Source: Burkholderiaceae bacterium
GTDB lineage: Bacteria; Pseudomonadota; Gammaproteobacteria; Burkholderiales; Burkholderiaceae_D
Assembly: GCA_023653025.1 (NCBI GenBank)
Contig: JAMNXS010000010.1
Span: 1 to 55,696 of the forward strand
Length of the DNA: 55,696 nucleotides
Reading direction: 5' to 3'
The translations under genes were made by a program, and so were the position numbers. Within the stretch, counting starts at the first letter, position 1; each line of letters starts with the position of its first letter. This document shows positions 38,293-47,468 of this stretch, one piece after another. Under the pieces are notes generated by a model that was not told the origin of the DNA, made no database searches, and saw nothing but the letters and a program-made list of their open reading frames with translations.

Positions 38293-38388
38293 CGTCAATC
38301 CCGCCGCCAATCCCGCCGCCAATCCCGCCGCCAATCCCGCCGTCAGTCCCGCCGTCAGTCCCGCCGTCAGTCCCGCCGTCAATCCCGC
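38293..38388. repeat. 12-bp tandem array, eight units
   Basis: Eight consecutive units of GYCARTCCCGCC run from the right end of the hairpin repeat to within a few bases of the matB stop. Variants cluster (one GTCAAT, three GCCAAT, three GTCAGT, one GTCAAT), as in recent slippage. The unit resembles the end of the hairpin arm (AAATCCGCC), so it probably grew from the repeat. Boundaries are good to about one base. Confidence 0.85.
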
Positions 38389-38392
38389 CGCA

Positions 38393-39937
38393 TCACCCCC
38401 CAAACCGCTCTCTCAGCACATTCTTCTGCACCTTGCCCATCGCATTGCGCGGCAACTCGTCGACCACGTGTACGCGCTTGGGAACCTTGAAGTTCGCGAT
38501 CCGCGCCTTCAGTGCCCCGATGACGGCCGGCTCCAAAATCGCCGCGCCGTCGCGCGGCACGACGATGGCCGTCACGGCTTCGCCGAAGTCCGGGTGCGGT
38601 ATGCCGATCACGGCCGATTCGAGCACGCCCGGCAGTTCGTCGAGCACGCTTTCGATTTCCTTCGGGTAGACGTTGTAGCCGCCGGAGATGATCAGGTCCT
38701 TGCTGCGACCGACGATCGACAGGTAGCCGTCGGCATCGAAGCGACCAACGTCGCCGGTCCTGAAGTAGCCGTCGGCGGTGAACTCTTCGGCGGTCTTGTC
38801 CGGCATCTGCCAGTAGCCCCTGAACACGTTCGGGCCCTTCACCTGGATGTCGCCGATCTCGCCGCTTGCGCAGTCCTTTCCTTCCGCATCCACGACGCGC
38901 ACCGATACGCTGGGCAGCGCCGGACCGACAGTGCCGGCGCGGCGTTCGCCCTCATACGGGTTCGAGGTCAGCATCGCGGTCTCGCTCATCCCGTAGCGCT
39001 CGAGGATGGTATGGCCGGTCCGTTCGGCGAACTCGGTGAAGGTGTCGGCCAGCAGCGGCGCGGAGCCGGAGACGAACAGGCGGATATTCGCGCATGCGTC
39101 GCGCGTGAAGTCCGGGTCCGACAGCAGCCGCACGTAGTAGGTGGGCACGCCCATGAAGACCGTGCTGCGCGGCAGGCGGCCGATGACGGCGCCGCTGTCG
39201 AACTTCGGCAGGAAGATCATCTTGCTGCCGTTGTAGAGCGCGCCATGGGCGGCGACGAACAGGCCGTGGATGTGGAACAGCGGCAGCGCATGCAGCAGCA
39301 CGTCACCCGGCTGCCAGCGCCATGCGTCGTGCAGCACGGCGATGTTCGAGGCGAGGTTGCCGTGCGTGAGCATCGCGCCCTTGCTGCGGCCGGTGGTGCC
39401 GGACGTGTACAGGATGGCTGCCAGGTCGTCGGCGTCGCGGTGCACGGTGTCGAAAGTGTCCGGGAAGTGCACGGCGCGCGCGAGCAGCGAGCCGCTGTTG
39501 CGGCCCTCGGCAGGCGCGTCCAGCGTGTAGACATGCGAGACGCCGGACGAGAACGCGATCTGCGCGACCCAGCCGAAATCGGTCGGCGAGCAGACGACTG
39601 CCGCCGGTGTGGCGTTGCCGATGAAGTAGGCCATTTCGTCGGCGCGATACGCAATGTTCAGCGGCAGGTAGACCAAGCCGGCGCGCACGGTCGCCAGATA
39701 GAGCATCAGCGCCTCGGCCGATTTCTCAACTTGCACGGCAATGCGCGAGCCGGCCGGCAGCTTCAGGCTGGCGAGCAGGTTCGCGATCTTTGCGCTGCCG
39801 CGCTCGAGATCGCGCCAGCTGTAGTACCGGCCGTCGGCCGTCTCGAGCCAGCAGTCGTCGAGGTCGGCCGGGAAGCGGGAGCGGAACAGTGCGTACAGGT
39901 TGGCGTTCGGCGTGCTGGCGGTGGATCCGGCGGTCAT
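38393..39937 (-). CDS. matB: Malonyl-CoA synthetase (malonate-CoA ligase)
   Basis: The 514-residue AMP-forming ligase makes malonyl-CoA from malonate, ATP and CoA. The phosphate loop is [14 protein letters not shown], followed by [17 protein letters not shown], the motif typical of Mat[23 protein letters not shown] and [18 protein letters not shown] are in place, and the catalytic Lys is in [12 protein letters not shown]. Close relatives act on methylmalonate or other short diacids, so specificity is inferred. Its start overlaps the lgt stop by four bases (ATGA), an unusual pairing of lipoprotein and malonate genes. No malonate decarboxylase gene is in the window. Confidence 0.88.
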   Translation of the reverse strand: MTAGSTASTPNANLYALFRSRFPADLDDCWLETADGRYYSWRDLERGSAKIANLLASLKLPAGSRIAVQVEKSAEALMLYLATVRAGLVYLPLNIAYRADEMAYFIGNATPAAVVCSPTDFGWVAQIAFSSGVSHVYTLDAPAEGRNSGSLLARAVHFPDTFDTVHRDADDLAAILYTSGTTGRSKGAMLTHGNLASNIAVLHDAWRWQPGDVLLHALPLFHIHGLFVAAHGALYNGSKMIFLPKFDSGAVIGRLPRSTVFMGVPTYYVRLLSDPDFTRDACANIRLFVSGSAPLLADTFTEFAERTGHTILERYGMSETAMLTSNPYEGERRAGTVGPALPSVSVRVVDAEGKDCASGEIGDIQVKGPNVFRGYWQMPDKTAEEFTADGYFRTGDVGRFDADGYLSIVGRSKDLIISGGYNVYPKEIESVLDELPGVLESAVIGIPHPDFGEAVTAIVVPRDGAAILEPAVIGALKARIANFKVPKRVHVVDELPRNAMGKVQKNVLRERFGG

Positions 39938-40749
39938 GTCTGCGGGCTGGGTTCGTTGGTTTTTCGGGAATGGGCGACGGCCAGCAGCACGATCCCGAGC
40001 GCAATCATGGGCAGCGACAGCAGCTGCCCGGCCGACAGGACCCAGCCGCCGAGATCGACTTCGTAATCCGGCGTGCGGAAGTATTCGGTGAAGAAGCGCG
40101 CCAGACCGTAGCCGGCGGCGAACACGCCGCTGACCGCGAGGTAGGGACGCGGCTTACGCGCGTACAGCCAGAGGACGACGAACAGCAGCACGCCATCGAT
40201 CAGCGCCTGGTAGATCGGCGACGGATGGCGCGGCAGGCTGTCGATGTTCGGCCAGATCATGGCCCACGGCAGCGACGCATCGGCGACCCGGCCCGGCAAT
40301 TCGGCGTTAATGAAGTTGCCGAGGCGGCCGGCGGCATAGCCGAGCGGTACCAGCGGCGCGATAAAGTCCATCACGTCCATCCAGCGGCGACCGCGCCGCC
40401 GCGCCCAGACAGCCATCGCGAACAGCACACCGAGGAAGCCGCCGTGGAAGGACATGCCGCCCTTCCAGACCGCAATGATCTCGGCCGGATTCGCGAAGTA
40501 GTAGGACGGGTGGTAAAACAGCACCTCGCCGAGGCGCCCGCCGATCACCACGCCCAGCACGCCGTAGAACAGCAAGTCGTCGATATCGTCGGCACGCCAG
40601 CCGGCGGCAGCCATGTGCGGCTGGCGCGCGCGCAGGCGGCCGAGCAGGATCACCTGCACGAAGGCGACGAGGTACATCAGGCCGTACCAGCGCACGGCCA
40701 GCGGCCCGATCGCGAGCGCGACCGGGTCCGGCATCGGGTGGATCAGCAT
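39934..40749 (-). CDS. lgt: Prolipoprotein diacylglyceryl transferase
   Basis: This 271-residue inner-membrane enzyme transfers diacylglycerol from phosphatidylglycerol to the lipobox cysteine of prolipoproteins, the first step of lipoprotein maturation. The signature [14 protein letters not shown] covers residues 141-154, with Arg142 at the essential position, and [11 protein letters not shown] carries His102. About seven helices are present. The start 40749 ([23 protein letters not shown]) is the family N-terminus; it overlaps the end of the LysR gene by seven bases and its own stop overlaps matB. Confidence 0.96.
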   Translation of the reverse strand: MLIHPMPDPVALAIGPLAVRWYGLMYLVAFVQVILLGRLRARQPHMAAAGWRADDIDDLLFYGVLGVVIGGRLGEVLFYHPSYYFANPAEIIAVWKGGMSFHGGFLGVLFAMAVWARRRGRRWMDVMDFIAPLVPLGYAAGRLGNFINAELPGRVADASLPWAMIWPNIDSLPRHPSPIYQALIDGVLLFVVLWLYARKPRPYLAVSGVFAAGYGLARFFTEYFRTPDYEVDLGGWVLSAGQLLSLPMIALGIVLLAVAHSRKTNEPSPQT

Positions 40750-41648
40750 GTGGTGTTCTTTCGCATCTGGTCTAGGAAGGCAGCCAGCACCGGCGACGCA
40801 TTGTCCCTGCGCCACGCGAGTCCGACTTCCACCGTCGGCGCGGCGTCTTTCAGCTCCCGGTATTCGACGCCCGGGCGCTTCAGGTTGGAGACGGATTGTG
40901 GCACAAGGGCGATGCCCATGCCCGCGGAAACGAGGCTGACGATGGTCTGCATCTGTATCGCTTCCAGACCGACCTGCGGCGACAGGCCGGCGCGCCCGAA
41001 CATGTCGAGGATGAGGTCGTGCAGACGCGGCGCGATGCGGCGCGGGAAGATGATCAGCGGCAGCTGCGTGACCTGCGCCAGCGCAACCGCTTTCGGCCGC
41101 CCCGGGATGCTGCCCTCCGGAAGCGCCAGCATCATCGACTCGGACAGCACCGGCAGATAGTCGAACTCGCTTTTGAGCTTGTCGGGCAGCGGCGGGATCA
41201 GGAAACCGACATCGAGCGCGCCGCCGGCCAGCAGGTCGAGCTGCACGTCGGTCGTCGCCTCCTGCAGCCGGATGGCGACTTCCGGGCAGCTGCGCCGGAA
41301 TTCGCGCAGCGCCGGCGGCAGCACGCTGTAGTCGGCGATCGAGATGAAGCCGATCGACAGCCGGCCAAGCGCGCCGGCCGCCGTCTTCTGCACCAGTGCC
41401 GGCAGCTGGCCCACCTGCTGCAGGATGCGCAGGGCCTCGGGCAGCAGCGCCTCGCCGGCCGCGCTCAGCGCGACCGAGCGTCGCGTGCGCGCGAACAGCG
41501 GCGCGCCGAGTTGCGCCTCGAGCGCCTGTATCGATTGCGACAGCGGCGGCTGCGTCATGTGCAGCCTGCGCGCCGCCCGGCCGAAATGCAGCTCCTCGGC
41601 CACGGCGACGAAGTGGCGCAGCTGGCGCAATTCGATGGGCGACGTCAA
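40743..41648 (-). CDS. LysR-type transcriptional regulator
   Basis: The 301-residue regulator has an N-terminal winged [47 protein letters not shown] (two segments), and an effector domain with [11 protein letters not shown] and the late [13 protein letters not shown]. No ATG fits the family N-terminus; TTG at 41648 with AGGA six bases upstream does ([12 protein letters not shown]), so a TTG start is called. The long open frame upstream runs over the intergenic palindrome and is not coding. It is divergent from ilvD across a perfect 13-bp inverted repeat and overlaps lgt at its end. Target genes may be ilvD, its own operon, or both. Confidence 0.85.
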   Translation of the reverse strand: MTSPIELRQLRHFVAVAEELHFGRAARRLHMTQPPLSQSIQALEAQLGAPLFARTRRSVALSAAGEALLPEALRILQQVGQLPALVQKTAAGALGRLSIGFISIADYSVLPPALREFRRSCPEVAIRLQEATTDVQLDLLAGGALDVGFLIPPLPDKLKSEFDYLPVLSESMMLALPEGSIPGRPKAVALAQVTQLPLIIFPRRIAPRLHDLILDMFGRAGLSPQVGLEAIQMQTIVSLVSAGMGIALVPQSVSNLKRPGVEYRELKDAAPTVEVGLAWRRDNASPVLAAFLDQMRKNTTC

Positions 41649-41667
41649 TTGATATCCTAAAAAAATC

Positions 41668-41701
41668 AATACCCTGTCAATAATATATTTGACAGGGTAT
41701 T
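41668..41701. promoter_or_regulatory. Perfect palindrome in the LysR/ilvD gap
   Basis: AATACCCTGTCAA (41668-41680) and TTGACAGGGTATT (41689-41701) are exact inverted repeats separated by TAATATAT. Each arm contains TTGACA, a consensus -35 hexamer on both strands. It lies 20 bases from the LysR start and 57 from the ilvD start, in the usual place for a LysR recognition site. Confidence 0.6.
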
Positions 41702-41757
41702 CGTCGCAAGGCAAGGTGACGCCGGTTCCATATCCACCCCCTTTGTCCGGAGACATC

Positions 41758-43431
41758 ATGGCCGCCAACGATCGTTCCAAGCACATTACCGAGGGCGTTG
41801 CCCGCAGCCCCAACCGCGCGATGTATTACGCGATGGGCTACCAGAAGGCTGATTTCAGCAACCCGATGATCGGCATCGCGAACGGTCATTCGACGATCAC
41901 GCCGTGCAACTCGGGGCTGCAGAAGTTGGCCGATGCCGCGATCGCGGCCACCCGCGACTCGGGCGCCAACCCGCAGGTGTTCGGCACGCCGACGATCTCC
42001 GACGGCATGTCGATGGGTACCGAGGGCATGAAGTACTCGCTGATCTCGCGCGAAGTCATTGCCGACAGCATCGAGACCTGCGTACAGGGCCAGTGGATGG
42101 ACGGCTGCGTCGTCATCGGCGGCTGCGACAAGAACATGCCGGCCGGGATGATCGCGCTGGCGCGCACCAATGTCCCGGGCATCTACGTCTACGGCGGCAC
42201 CATCAAGGCCGGCAAGTGGAAGGGCGAGGACCTGAACATCGTGTCGGCGTTCGAGGCCGTCGGCCAGTTCACCGCCGGCAAGCTGTCGCAGGAAGACTTC
42301 GAGGGCATCGAGCGCAATGCCTGCCCGTCGACCGGCTCCTGCGGCGGCATGTACACCGCCAACACCATGTCCTCGTCGTTCGAGGCGCTCGGCATGTCGC
42401 TGCTGTATTCGTCGACGATGGCCAACCCGGATGAAGAAAAGGTGCGCTCGGCCGAGGAGTCGGCGCGCGTGCTGGTGCAGGCCGTGAGGAACAACCTGAA
42501 GCCGCGCGACATCATCACGCGCCAGTCGATCGAGAACGCGGTCGCCGTCATCATGGCCACCGGCGGTTCGACCAACGCCGTGCTGCATTACCTCGCGATC
42601 GCGCATTCGGCCAATGTCGAGTGGACCATCGACGACTACGAGCGCATGCGCAAGAAAGTGCCCGTCATCTGCAACATGAAGCCGTCGGGCAAATACCTGG
42701 CGACCGACCTGCACGCCGCCGGCGGCATTCCGCAAGTGATGAAGATCCTGCTCAACGCCGGCCTGCTCAACGGCGACTGCATGACCATCACCGGCAAGAC
42801 CCTGGCCGAGGAACTGGCGCACGTGCCTGACCAGCCGCGCGCCGACCAGGACGTCATCATGCCGATCGAGAAGGCGATCTATCAGCAGGGCCACCTCGCC
42901 ATCCTGAAGGGCAACCTGTCGCCCGAAGGCTGCGTGGCCAAGATCACCGGCCTGAAGAACCCGGTCATCACCGGCCCGGCGCGCGTGTTCAACGACGAGC
43001 AGTCGGCGATGGACGCCATCCTGGCCGACAAGATCCAGGCCGGCGACGTGGTCGTGCTGCGCTACCTCGGCCCGCGCGGCGCGCCGGGCATGCCGGAGAT
43101 GCTGTCGCCGACCTCGGCGCTGGTCGGCAAGGGCCTTGGCGAGTCGGTCGGCCTGATCACCGACGGCCGCTTCTCGGGCGGCACCTGGGGCATGGTGGTC
43201 GGCCACGTCTCGCCGGAGGCGGTCGTCGGCGGCACCATCGCGCTGGTGGAAGAGGGCGACTCGATCACGATCGACGCGCACCAGTTGCTGATCCAGCTGA
43301 ACGTGCCGGATGAGGAAATCGAGCGCCGCCGCCTGGCTTGGACGCCGCCGGCGCCGAGGTACACGCGCGGCGTGCTGGCCAAATTTGCCAAGTTGGCATC
43401 ATCGGCATCGAAGGGCGCCGTCACCGACTGA
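41758..43431 (+). CDS. ilvD: Dihydroxy-acid dehydratase
   Basis: The 557-residue Fe-S dehydratase forms 2-oxoisovalerate and 2-oxo-3-methylvalerate, the third step of valine/isoleucine synthesis. Cluster ligands are Cys50 (TPCNSGLQ), Cys123 ([10 protein letters not shown]) and Cys195 ([16 protein letters not shown]); the C-terminal [20 protein letters not shown] is the substrate-lid motif. Length and spacing fit the 557-residue IlvD group. GGAGA six bases before 41758 sets the start. Some homologs act on sugar acids, but the family-typical motifs favour IlvD. Confidence 0.95.
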   Translation: MAANDRSKHITEGVARSPNRAMYYAMGYQKADFSNPMIGIANGHSTITPCNSGLQKLADAAIAATRDSGANPQVFGTPTISDGMSMGTEGMKYSLISREVIADSIETCVQGQWMDGCVVIGGCDKNMPAGMIALARTNVPGIYVYGGTIKAGKWKGEDLNIVSAFEAVGQFTAGKLSQEDFEGIERNACPSTGSCGGMYTANTMSSSFEALGMSLLYSSTMANPDEEKVRSAEESARVLVQAVRNNLKPRDIITRQSIENAVAVIMATGGSTNAVLHYLAIAHSANVEWTIDDYERMRKKVPVICNMKPSGKYLATDLHAAGGIPQVMKILLNAGLLNGDCMTITGKTLAEELAHVPDQPRADQDVIMPIEKAIYQQGHLAILKGNLSPEGCVAKITGLKNPVITGPARVFNDEQSAMDAILADKIQAGDVVVLRYLGPRGAPGMPEMLSPTSALVGKGLGESVGLITDGRFSGGTWGMVVGHVSPEAVVGGTIALVEEGDSITIDAHQLLIQLNVPDEEIERRRLAWTPPAPRYTRGVLAKFAKLASSASKGAVTD

Positions 43432-43476
43432 ACTCCGGCCGCCGGACCTGCGCGCATTGTGTGAGCGAGTGTAACC

Positions 43477-43502
43477 ATTGCTGGCCGTCCGCGGCCGGCA
43501 AT
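43477..43502 (+). terminator. Possible terminator after ilvD
   Basis: ATTGCTGGCCG and CGGCCGGCAAT form an 11-bp stem (one G-T pair) with a TCCG loop, 45 bases past the ilvD stop. The following GTTATGTT is only moderately T-rich, so strength is uncertain. Confidence 0.45.
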
Positions 43503-43575
43503 GTTATGTTCGGCACTGAGCAGGTTGGCAAATTGGGGTTACAATCCTGCCGCTTTATTTTTTACGGAGAGACAA

Positions 43576-43884
43576 ATGAAACGTATCCTGGTAGCCGCAG
43601 CAGCGATCGCTGCGCTGGGTTCGAACGCAGCATTCGCCAGCGAGCAGCTGGCCAAAGAGAACAACTGCCTTGCCTGCCACGCAGTAGACCAGAAGCTGGT
43701 CGGCCCGGGCTTCAAGGAAATCGCGGCCAAGTACAAGGGCGACAAATCCGCCGAAGGCAAGCTGGTAACCAAGATACAGAAGGGCGGCAGCGGCGCCTGG
43801 GGTGCTATCCCGATGCCGGCCAACCCGCAGGTCGACGACAACGAGGCGAAATCCCTCGTCAAGTGGATCCTGTCGCTGAAGTAA
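43576..43884 (+). CDS. Periplasmic monohaem cytochrome c (c551/c5 class)
   Basis: The 102-residue protein has a signal peptide (MKRILVAAAAIAALGSNAAFA, cleaved near residue 21), a single CLACH haem site with KLVGPGFKEIAAKY after it, and the axial methionine in AIPMPANPQ, the pattern of cytochrome c551/c552. It carries electrons in the periplasm, for example to cytochrome oxidases or nitrite reductase. GGAGA precedes the start and TACAAT at 43540 may be the -10. It is monocistronic, ending at a strong bidirectional terminator. Confidence 0.94.
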   Translation: MKRILVAAAAIAALGSNAAFASEQLAKENNCLACHAVDQKLVGPGFKEIAAKYKGDKSAEGKLVTKIQKGGSGAWGAIPMPANPQVDDNEAKSLVKWILSLK

Positions 43885-43898
43885 TCGCTTCCGCGTCC

Positions 43899-43935
43899 AA
43901 TGAAAAAACGCCCCGGGGGGGGGCGTTTTTTCATT
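43899..43935. terminator. Bidirectional intrinsic terminator
   Basis: AATGAAAAAACGCCCC and GGGGCGTTTTTTCATT are exact 16-base inverted arms around a five-G centre. The T and A tracts serve both strands, ending the cytochrome gene and the convergent LivK-type gene. Confidence 0.92.
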
Positions 43936-43998
43936 GACGGGCCCGGCAGGACTTGCGGGCAGAGCCGGACGCTGCGCGCTGTCCGGAGCCGGACCCGG

Positions 43999-45138
43999 CT
44001 ATCGCACGACCGCGATCTGCGAGCGCTTTCCGCCCCTGAATGTGTAGAGCGTCAGCGTGCCGTTCTTCATGTCGCCGCGCGCATCGAACTCGATGACGCC
44101 GGTCACGCCCTGGTAGCGGGTCTTCGCGAGCTCGGGCAGGTACTTGCCCGGCTCGGTCGAGTTTGCGCGCTGCATCGCATCGACCATCACCATCGTCGCA
44201 TCATATACATAGGGCGCGTACAGCTTCACGTCGGCCCCGAACTTCTTCTTGTAATCGGCCCGGAAAGTGTCCATCACCTTTTTCTGGCTTTCCTCGACGC
44301 CGCCGGCTTCCGCGCAGACCACCTGCTCGTCGCCGAGGCCCGCGCCGGCCAGAGACGGCAACTGCTCGGTGCAGATACCGTCGCCACCCATGAACTTCGC
44401 AGCGATGCCGAGCTGCTTCATCTGGCGCAGCATCGGCCCGCCGACGGCATCCATCCCGCCGAAGAATACCAGCTCCGGACTCTTGCCCTTGATCGCGGTG
44501 AGGATCGCATTGAAGTCGGTCGCCTTGTCGTTCGTGTACTGGCGGCTGACGACCTGGATGCCGGCGGCCTTGGCCGCCTTCGCGAACTCGTCGGCGACAC
44601 CCTGCCCGTAGGCGGTGCGGTCGTCGATGATCGCGACCGTTTTCAGCTTCAGCGGGCCGGCGGCATAGCGGCCCAGCGCACCGCCCAGCTGCTCGTCATT
44701 GGCCACGACGCGGAACGCGCCCTTGTAGCCGCGCTGCGTGTACTTCGGGTTGGTCGATGACGGCGAGATTTGCGGAATGCCGTTCGTGTTATAGATCGTC
44801 GAGGCCGGCATCGTGGTGCCCGAGTTCAGGTGCCCGATGATGCCGTTCACCTTGGCGTCGACCAGTTTCTGCGCCACGGCCGTCGCCTGCTGCGGGTTCG
44901 CCCCGTCATCCTCGGCCAGCAGCTGGAACTTCAGCTTTTTGCCGGCTATCGTCAGCCCCTTCGCGTTCAGCGCGTCGATTGCCATTCGCGCTCCGTTTTC
45001 ATTGTCCTTGCCGAGGTGTGCGATCGGCCCCGACAGCGGCGCCACATGGCCGATCTTCACGATCTGTTCCTGCGCGCCGGCGGCCGATGCTGCGGCGAGC
45101 AGCACGATCAGGGGCAGGACGGGGGTACGAGAGCGCAT
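43999..45138 (-). CDS. LivK-type branched-chain amino acid ABC binding protein
   Basis: The 379-residue periplasmic solute-binding protein (Leu/Ile/Val-binding family, PF13458) has a signal peptide MRSRTPVLPLIVLLAAASAAGA. The mature start VKIGHVAPLSGPIAHLGKDNENGARMAID and the NGIIGHLNSGTTMPAS, PQISPSSTNPKYTQRGY and DDRTAYGQGVADEF motifs are characteristic of LivJ/LivK. GGAGG precedes the ATG. No permease or ATPase genes (livHMGF) are adjacent, so it is an orphan binding subunit in this window. The ligand could be another amino acid. Confidence 0.92.
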   Translation of the reverse strand: MRSRTPVLPLIVLLAAASAAGAQEQIVKIGHVAPLSGPIAHLGKDNENGARMAIDALNAKGLTIAGKKLKFQLLAEDDGANPQQATAVAQKLVDAKVNGIIGHLNSGTTMPASTIYNTNGIPQISPSSTNPKYTQRGYKGAFRVVANDEQLGGALGRYAAGPLKLKTVAIIDDRTAYGQGVADEFAKAAKAAGIQVVSRQYTNDKATDFNAILTAIKGKSPELVFFGGMDAVGGPMLRQMKQLGIAAKFMGGDGICTEQLPSLAGAGLGDEQVVCAEAGGVEESQKKVMDTFRADYKKKFGADVKLYAPYVYDATMVMVDAMQRANSTEPGKYLPELAKTRYQGVTGVIEFDARGDMKNGTLTLYTFRGGKRSQIAVVR

Positions 45139-45229
45139 GGAGATCCTCCGGAATGGGTGAGCGAGGCGTCGGGATGAAATTCAGCGTTGAAGGTTAACCA
45201 AGTCGTGCCGATGTGGCAATCTCCGGCAT

Positions 45230-45254
45230 AAAAAACGGGGCACGCGGCCCCGTC
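45230..45254 (-). terminator. Intrinsic terminator after dadA
   Basis: On the minus strand ACGGGGC-CGCGT-GCCCCGT is followed by TTTTTTA, 30 bases past the dadA stop. This is a clear Rho-independent terminator. Confidence 0.88.
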
Positions 45255-45282
45255 CGTTGTTGTGCCGGCGATGTCCTGTCGG

Positions 45283-46599
45283 TCAGCCGCGCGCCGGCAC
45301 CGAGATCAATGCGGGCGATGGCCGCTCGCGCGGCACGCCGATGAACTCGAAATCCACGTCGGGCCGACGTCCGGAAACGATATCGGCAATCGCGCGTCCC
45401 GACCCACAACCCATCGTCCAGCCCAGCGTGCCATGGCCGGTATTCAGAAACAGATTCGATATCCGTGATTTGCCGATGTAAGGCACATTCGACGGCGTCA
45501 GCGGTCGCAGTCCGGTCCAATAGATCGGGCGCTCGAAATCGCAGGCGTCGGGGAACAGCTCACGCGTGCGGCGAGTGATCGCTTCGCAGCGCACGCTGTT
45601 GAGGTCGCGCGTGTAGCCGTTGAGCTCGGCCGTGCCGGCGACGCGCAGCCGGTCGCCAAGGCGCGAAATCACCAGCTTGTGGCCGTCGTCGGTGAGCGAG
45701 ACGGTCGGCGCGCGAGCCGCGTTGGTCACCGTATAGGTGGCCGAATAGCCCTTGCCCGGGTACAGCATCAGGCGTATGCCCAGCGGCTGCAGCAGCGGCT
45801 GCGAGTAGCTGCCCATCGCGACCACGAAGGCATCGGCACGCAGCACCTGGTGGCGGCCATGGTCATCAATCAGTTCGACGCCGGTGACGCGGGCTGCCGC
45901 GCCGCTGCCTTCGTGCAGCAGGCGGGTGACGCTGTGGCCGAAGCGGAAGGCGACGCCGGCATCGGTACAGCGCTGCGCGAGGCCGGTGGTGAACTTGTAG
46001 ATGTCGCCCGACTCGTCGGTGGCGGTGTAGTCGCCGCCGACGATCTTTTCGCGAATGGCGGCCAGCGCCGGCTCGATGCGCACGACGTCGTCGGCGGCTA
46101 TCGTCTGGCGCGGACAGCCGAGTTCGCGCATCAGTCGCGCCGCCGGCAGCGATTGCCGGAACTCGTTCTCGTCGGTGTAGAAATGCAGGATGCCGCGCGT
46201 CTCGCAGTCGTAGGCGATGCCGGTCTCGGCGCGCACAGCCTGCAGCGTCTGGCGGCTGTACTCGGCGATGCGGACGATCTGGCGGATGTTGTGTGCCGTG
46301 CGGCCCGGCGTGCATTCGCGCAGGAACTGCAGGCCCCAGCGCCATTGCAGCCATTCGGGGCGCAGGCGGAACAGCAGCGGCGCATCTTCGCGGCCCAGCC
46401 ACTTCAGCAGCTTCAGCGGCGCCGACGGATTCGCCCACGGCTCGGCATGCGAGACCGAAATCTGCCCGCCGTTGGCAAAGCTCGTCTCCTGCGCAGGGCC
46501 GGGCTGGCGCTCGATGACGGTGACCTCATGGCCTGCTTTCTGCAGAAACCATGCGGAAGCGGTGCCGATGATGCCGGCACCCAGTACGATGACTTTCAT
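45283..46599 (-). CDS. dadA: D-amino acid dehydrogenase
   Basis: The 438-residue flavoprotein oxidises D-alanine and other D-amino acids to 2-oxo acids and ammonia, passing electrons to the respiratory chain from the inner face of the membrane. The FAD-binding VIVLGAGIIGTASAWFLQKAGHEVTVIER starts at residue 3, ETSFANGGQISVSHAEPWANP is the DadA signature, and the C-terminal WTGLRPLTPSNVPYIG with LNTGHGTLGWTMGCGSG closes the FAD site. It lies 48 bases after the DUF2486-like gene and could be read from the folD operon. Confidence 0.93.
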   Translation of the reverse strand: MKVIVLGAGIIGTASAWFLQKAGHEVTVIERQPGPAQETSFANGGQISVSHAEPWANPSAPLKLLKWLGREDAPLLFRLRPEWLQWRWGLQFLRECTPGRTAHNIRQIVRIAEYSRQTLQAVRAETGIAYDCETRGILHFYTDENEFRQSLPAARLMRELGCPRQTIAADDVVRIEPALAAIREKIVGGDYTATDESGDIYKFTTGLAQRCTDAGVAFRFGHSVTRLLHEGSGAAARVTGVELIDDHGRHQVLRADAFVVAMGSYSQPLLQPLGIRLMLYPGKGYSATYTVTNAARAPTVSLTDDGHKLVISRLGDRLRVAGTAELNGYTRDLNSVRCEAITRRTRELFPDACDFERPIYWTGLRPLTPSNVPYIGKSRISNLFLNTGHGTLGWTMGCGSGRAIADIVSGRRPDVDFEFIGVPRERPSPALISVPARG

Positions 46600-46647
46600 G
46601 AATTCAGTCCTGTCGATGGCGGCAAGGTGAGCATACCGCGGTTGGCG

Positions 46648-47052
46648 TCAGGATTGGTGGGAGGACAACTGCCGCATTTCCTCTGCAACTGCGCGTCGGA
46701 CTTCGTCTTGCAGCCGCTGTTCCAGCAATCCGCCGACTTCGTACGCGACTTGGGCTGAAAGTTCCCGTGCGGCAGTCTGCGCCGCAGCCGGCAGCGCATT
46801 CGTCAGCGCACCGAGCAGCTCGGCCTGCAGTCGTGCGCCCATCGCCTGCGGCAGATGCTCGCGCAGCGCGGCCTCCACCAGCACGGGTATCTGCAGCGAC
46901 AGTTCGCTGGTCAGCCGCGCACCGAGCGCCTGTGCCATCTGCTCGAGGGCATACGGACCGGCCGCGGCTGTCCTGACGCTGCCCGCGGGCGCAGCCGGGT
47001 CGTTGATGACATCGGTTAGGACGGGAATGTCGAGGTCGTCTGCGTTCATCAT
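46648..47052 (-). CDS. DUF2486-like small protein
   Basis: The 134-residue protein opens MMNADDLDIPVLTDVINDP, the 'IPVLTDVV' N-terminus seen in DUF2486 proteins of Burkholderiales. The rest is a long Ala/Leu/Glu-rich helix set (LEQMAQALGARLTSELSLQI, EEMRQLSSHQS at the end), probably coiled coil. No catalytic motif is visible. Its ATG overlaps the holC stop (ATGATGA allows two starts). Function is unknown; the constant neighbourhood with holC suggests a link to replication or to the operon's shared control. Confidence 0.75.
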   Translation of the reverse strand: MMNADDLDIPVLTDVINDPAAPAGSVRTAAAGPYALEQMAQALGARLTSELSLQIPVLVEAALREHLPQAMGARLQAELLGALTNALPAAAQTAARELSAQVAYEVGGLLEQRLQDEVRRAVAEEMRQLSSHQS

Positions 47053-47468
47053 TTTTCGGCGACAAAGTGGGTCAGCGGATAACCGCGCTGCTGATATTGC
47101 CGGTAGCGCTCGCGCCCGGCCGCCAGGTCGGCATCGTCGGTAGACACGATTTCGAACATGCGCTCGAAGCGCGCAAAATGCCCGGGCGTTTCCATCGACA
47201 GGTTGACCAGTACCTGATGGTGTGGCAACGCCTGCCCAGGGTCGCCGCAGAGGATTACCGGCGTGCGCGCTGCCAGTTCGTCATCGGCTGCCACATGCGG
47301 AATGAAGTCCTGCTCGGAAAAGGTCCACAGCGCGTCGTCGAAGGCGGCAAGCTGCGTGTCGTCGCCATGCACCACGACCTTCATGCTGGCCGCGCGCGCC
47401 TTGCGCACGAGACGGCAGGCATAGAAGATCTTGTCGGGAACTTTGCTATGGAAGTCGATGCGGGTCAT
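47049..47468 (-). CDS. holC: DNA polymerase III chi subunit
   Basis: The 139-residue chi subunit links the clamp loader to single-strand-binding protein. MTRIDFHSKVPDKIFYACRLVRKA is the family N-terminus, with DDALWTFSEQDFIPH, VILCGDPG and VLVNLSMETP in order, and RYRQYQQRGYPLTHF at the end. It overlaps prlC at its start and the DUF2486-like gene at its end, each by four bases. Confidence 0.95.
   Translation of the reverse strand: MTRIDFHSKVPDKIFYACRLVRKARAASMKVVVHGDDTQLAAFDDALWTFSEQDFIPHVAADDELAARTPVILCGDPGQALPHHQVLVNLSMETPGHFARFERMFEIVSTDDADLAAGRERYRQYQQRGYPLTHFVAEK

Noticed and set aside
38293-38388. CRISPR or coding repeat (Arg-Arg-Gln-Ser in one frame)
   Set aside because: Twelve-base units without spacers; the open frame is a product of unit length being divisible by three and has no start signal or family.
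41649-41813. N-terminal extension of the LysR protein from an ATG at 41813
   Set aside because: It would run through the palindrome and into the ilvD coding region on the other strand; the HTH begins right after the TTG start.
43576-43884. Cytochrome c as part of an oxidase or denitrification cluster
   Set aside because: No oxidase, nitrite reductase or haem-lyase genes are adjacent; the gene is bounded by its own promoter and terminator.
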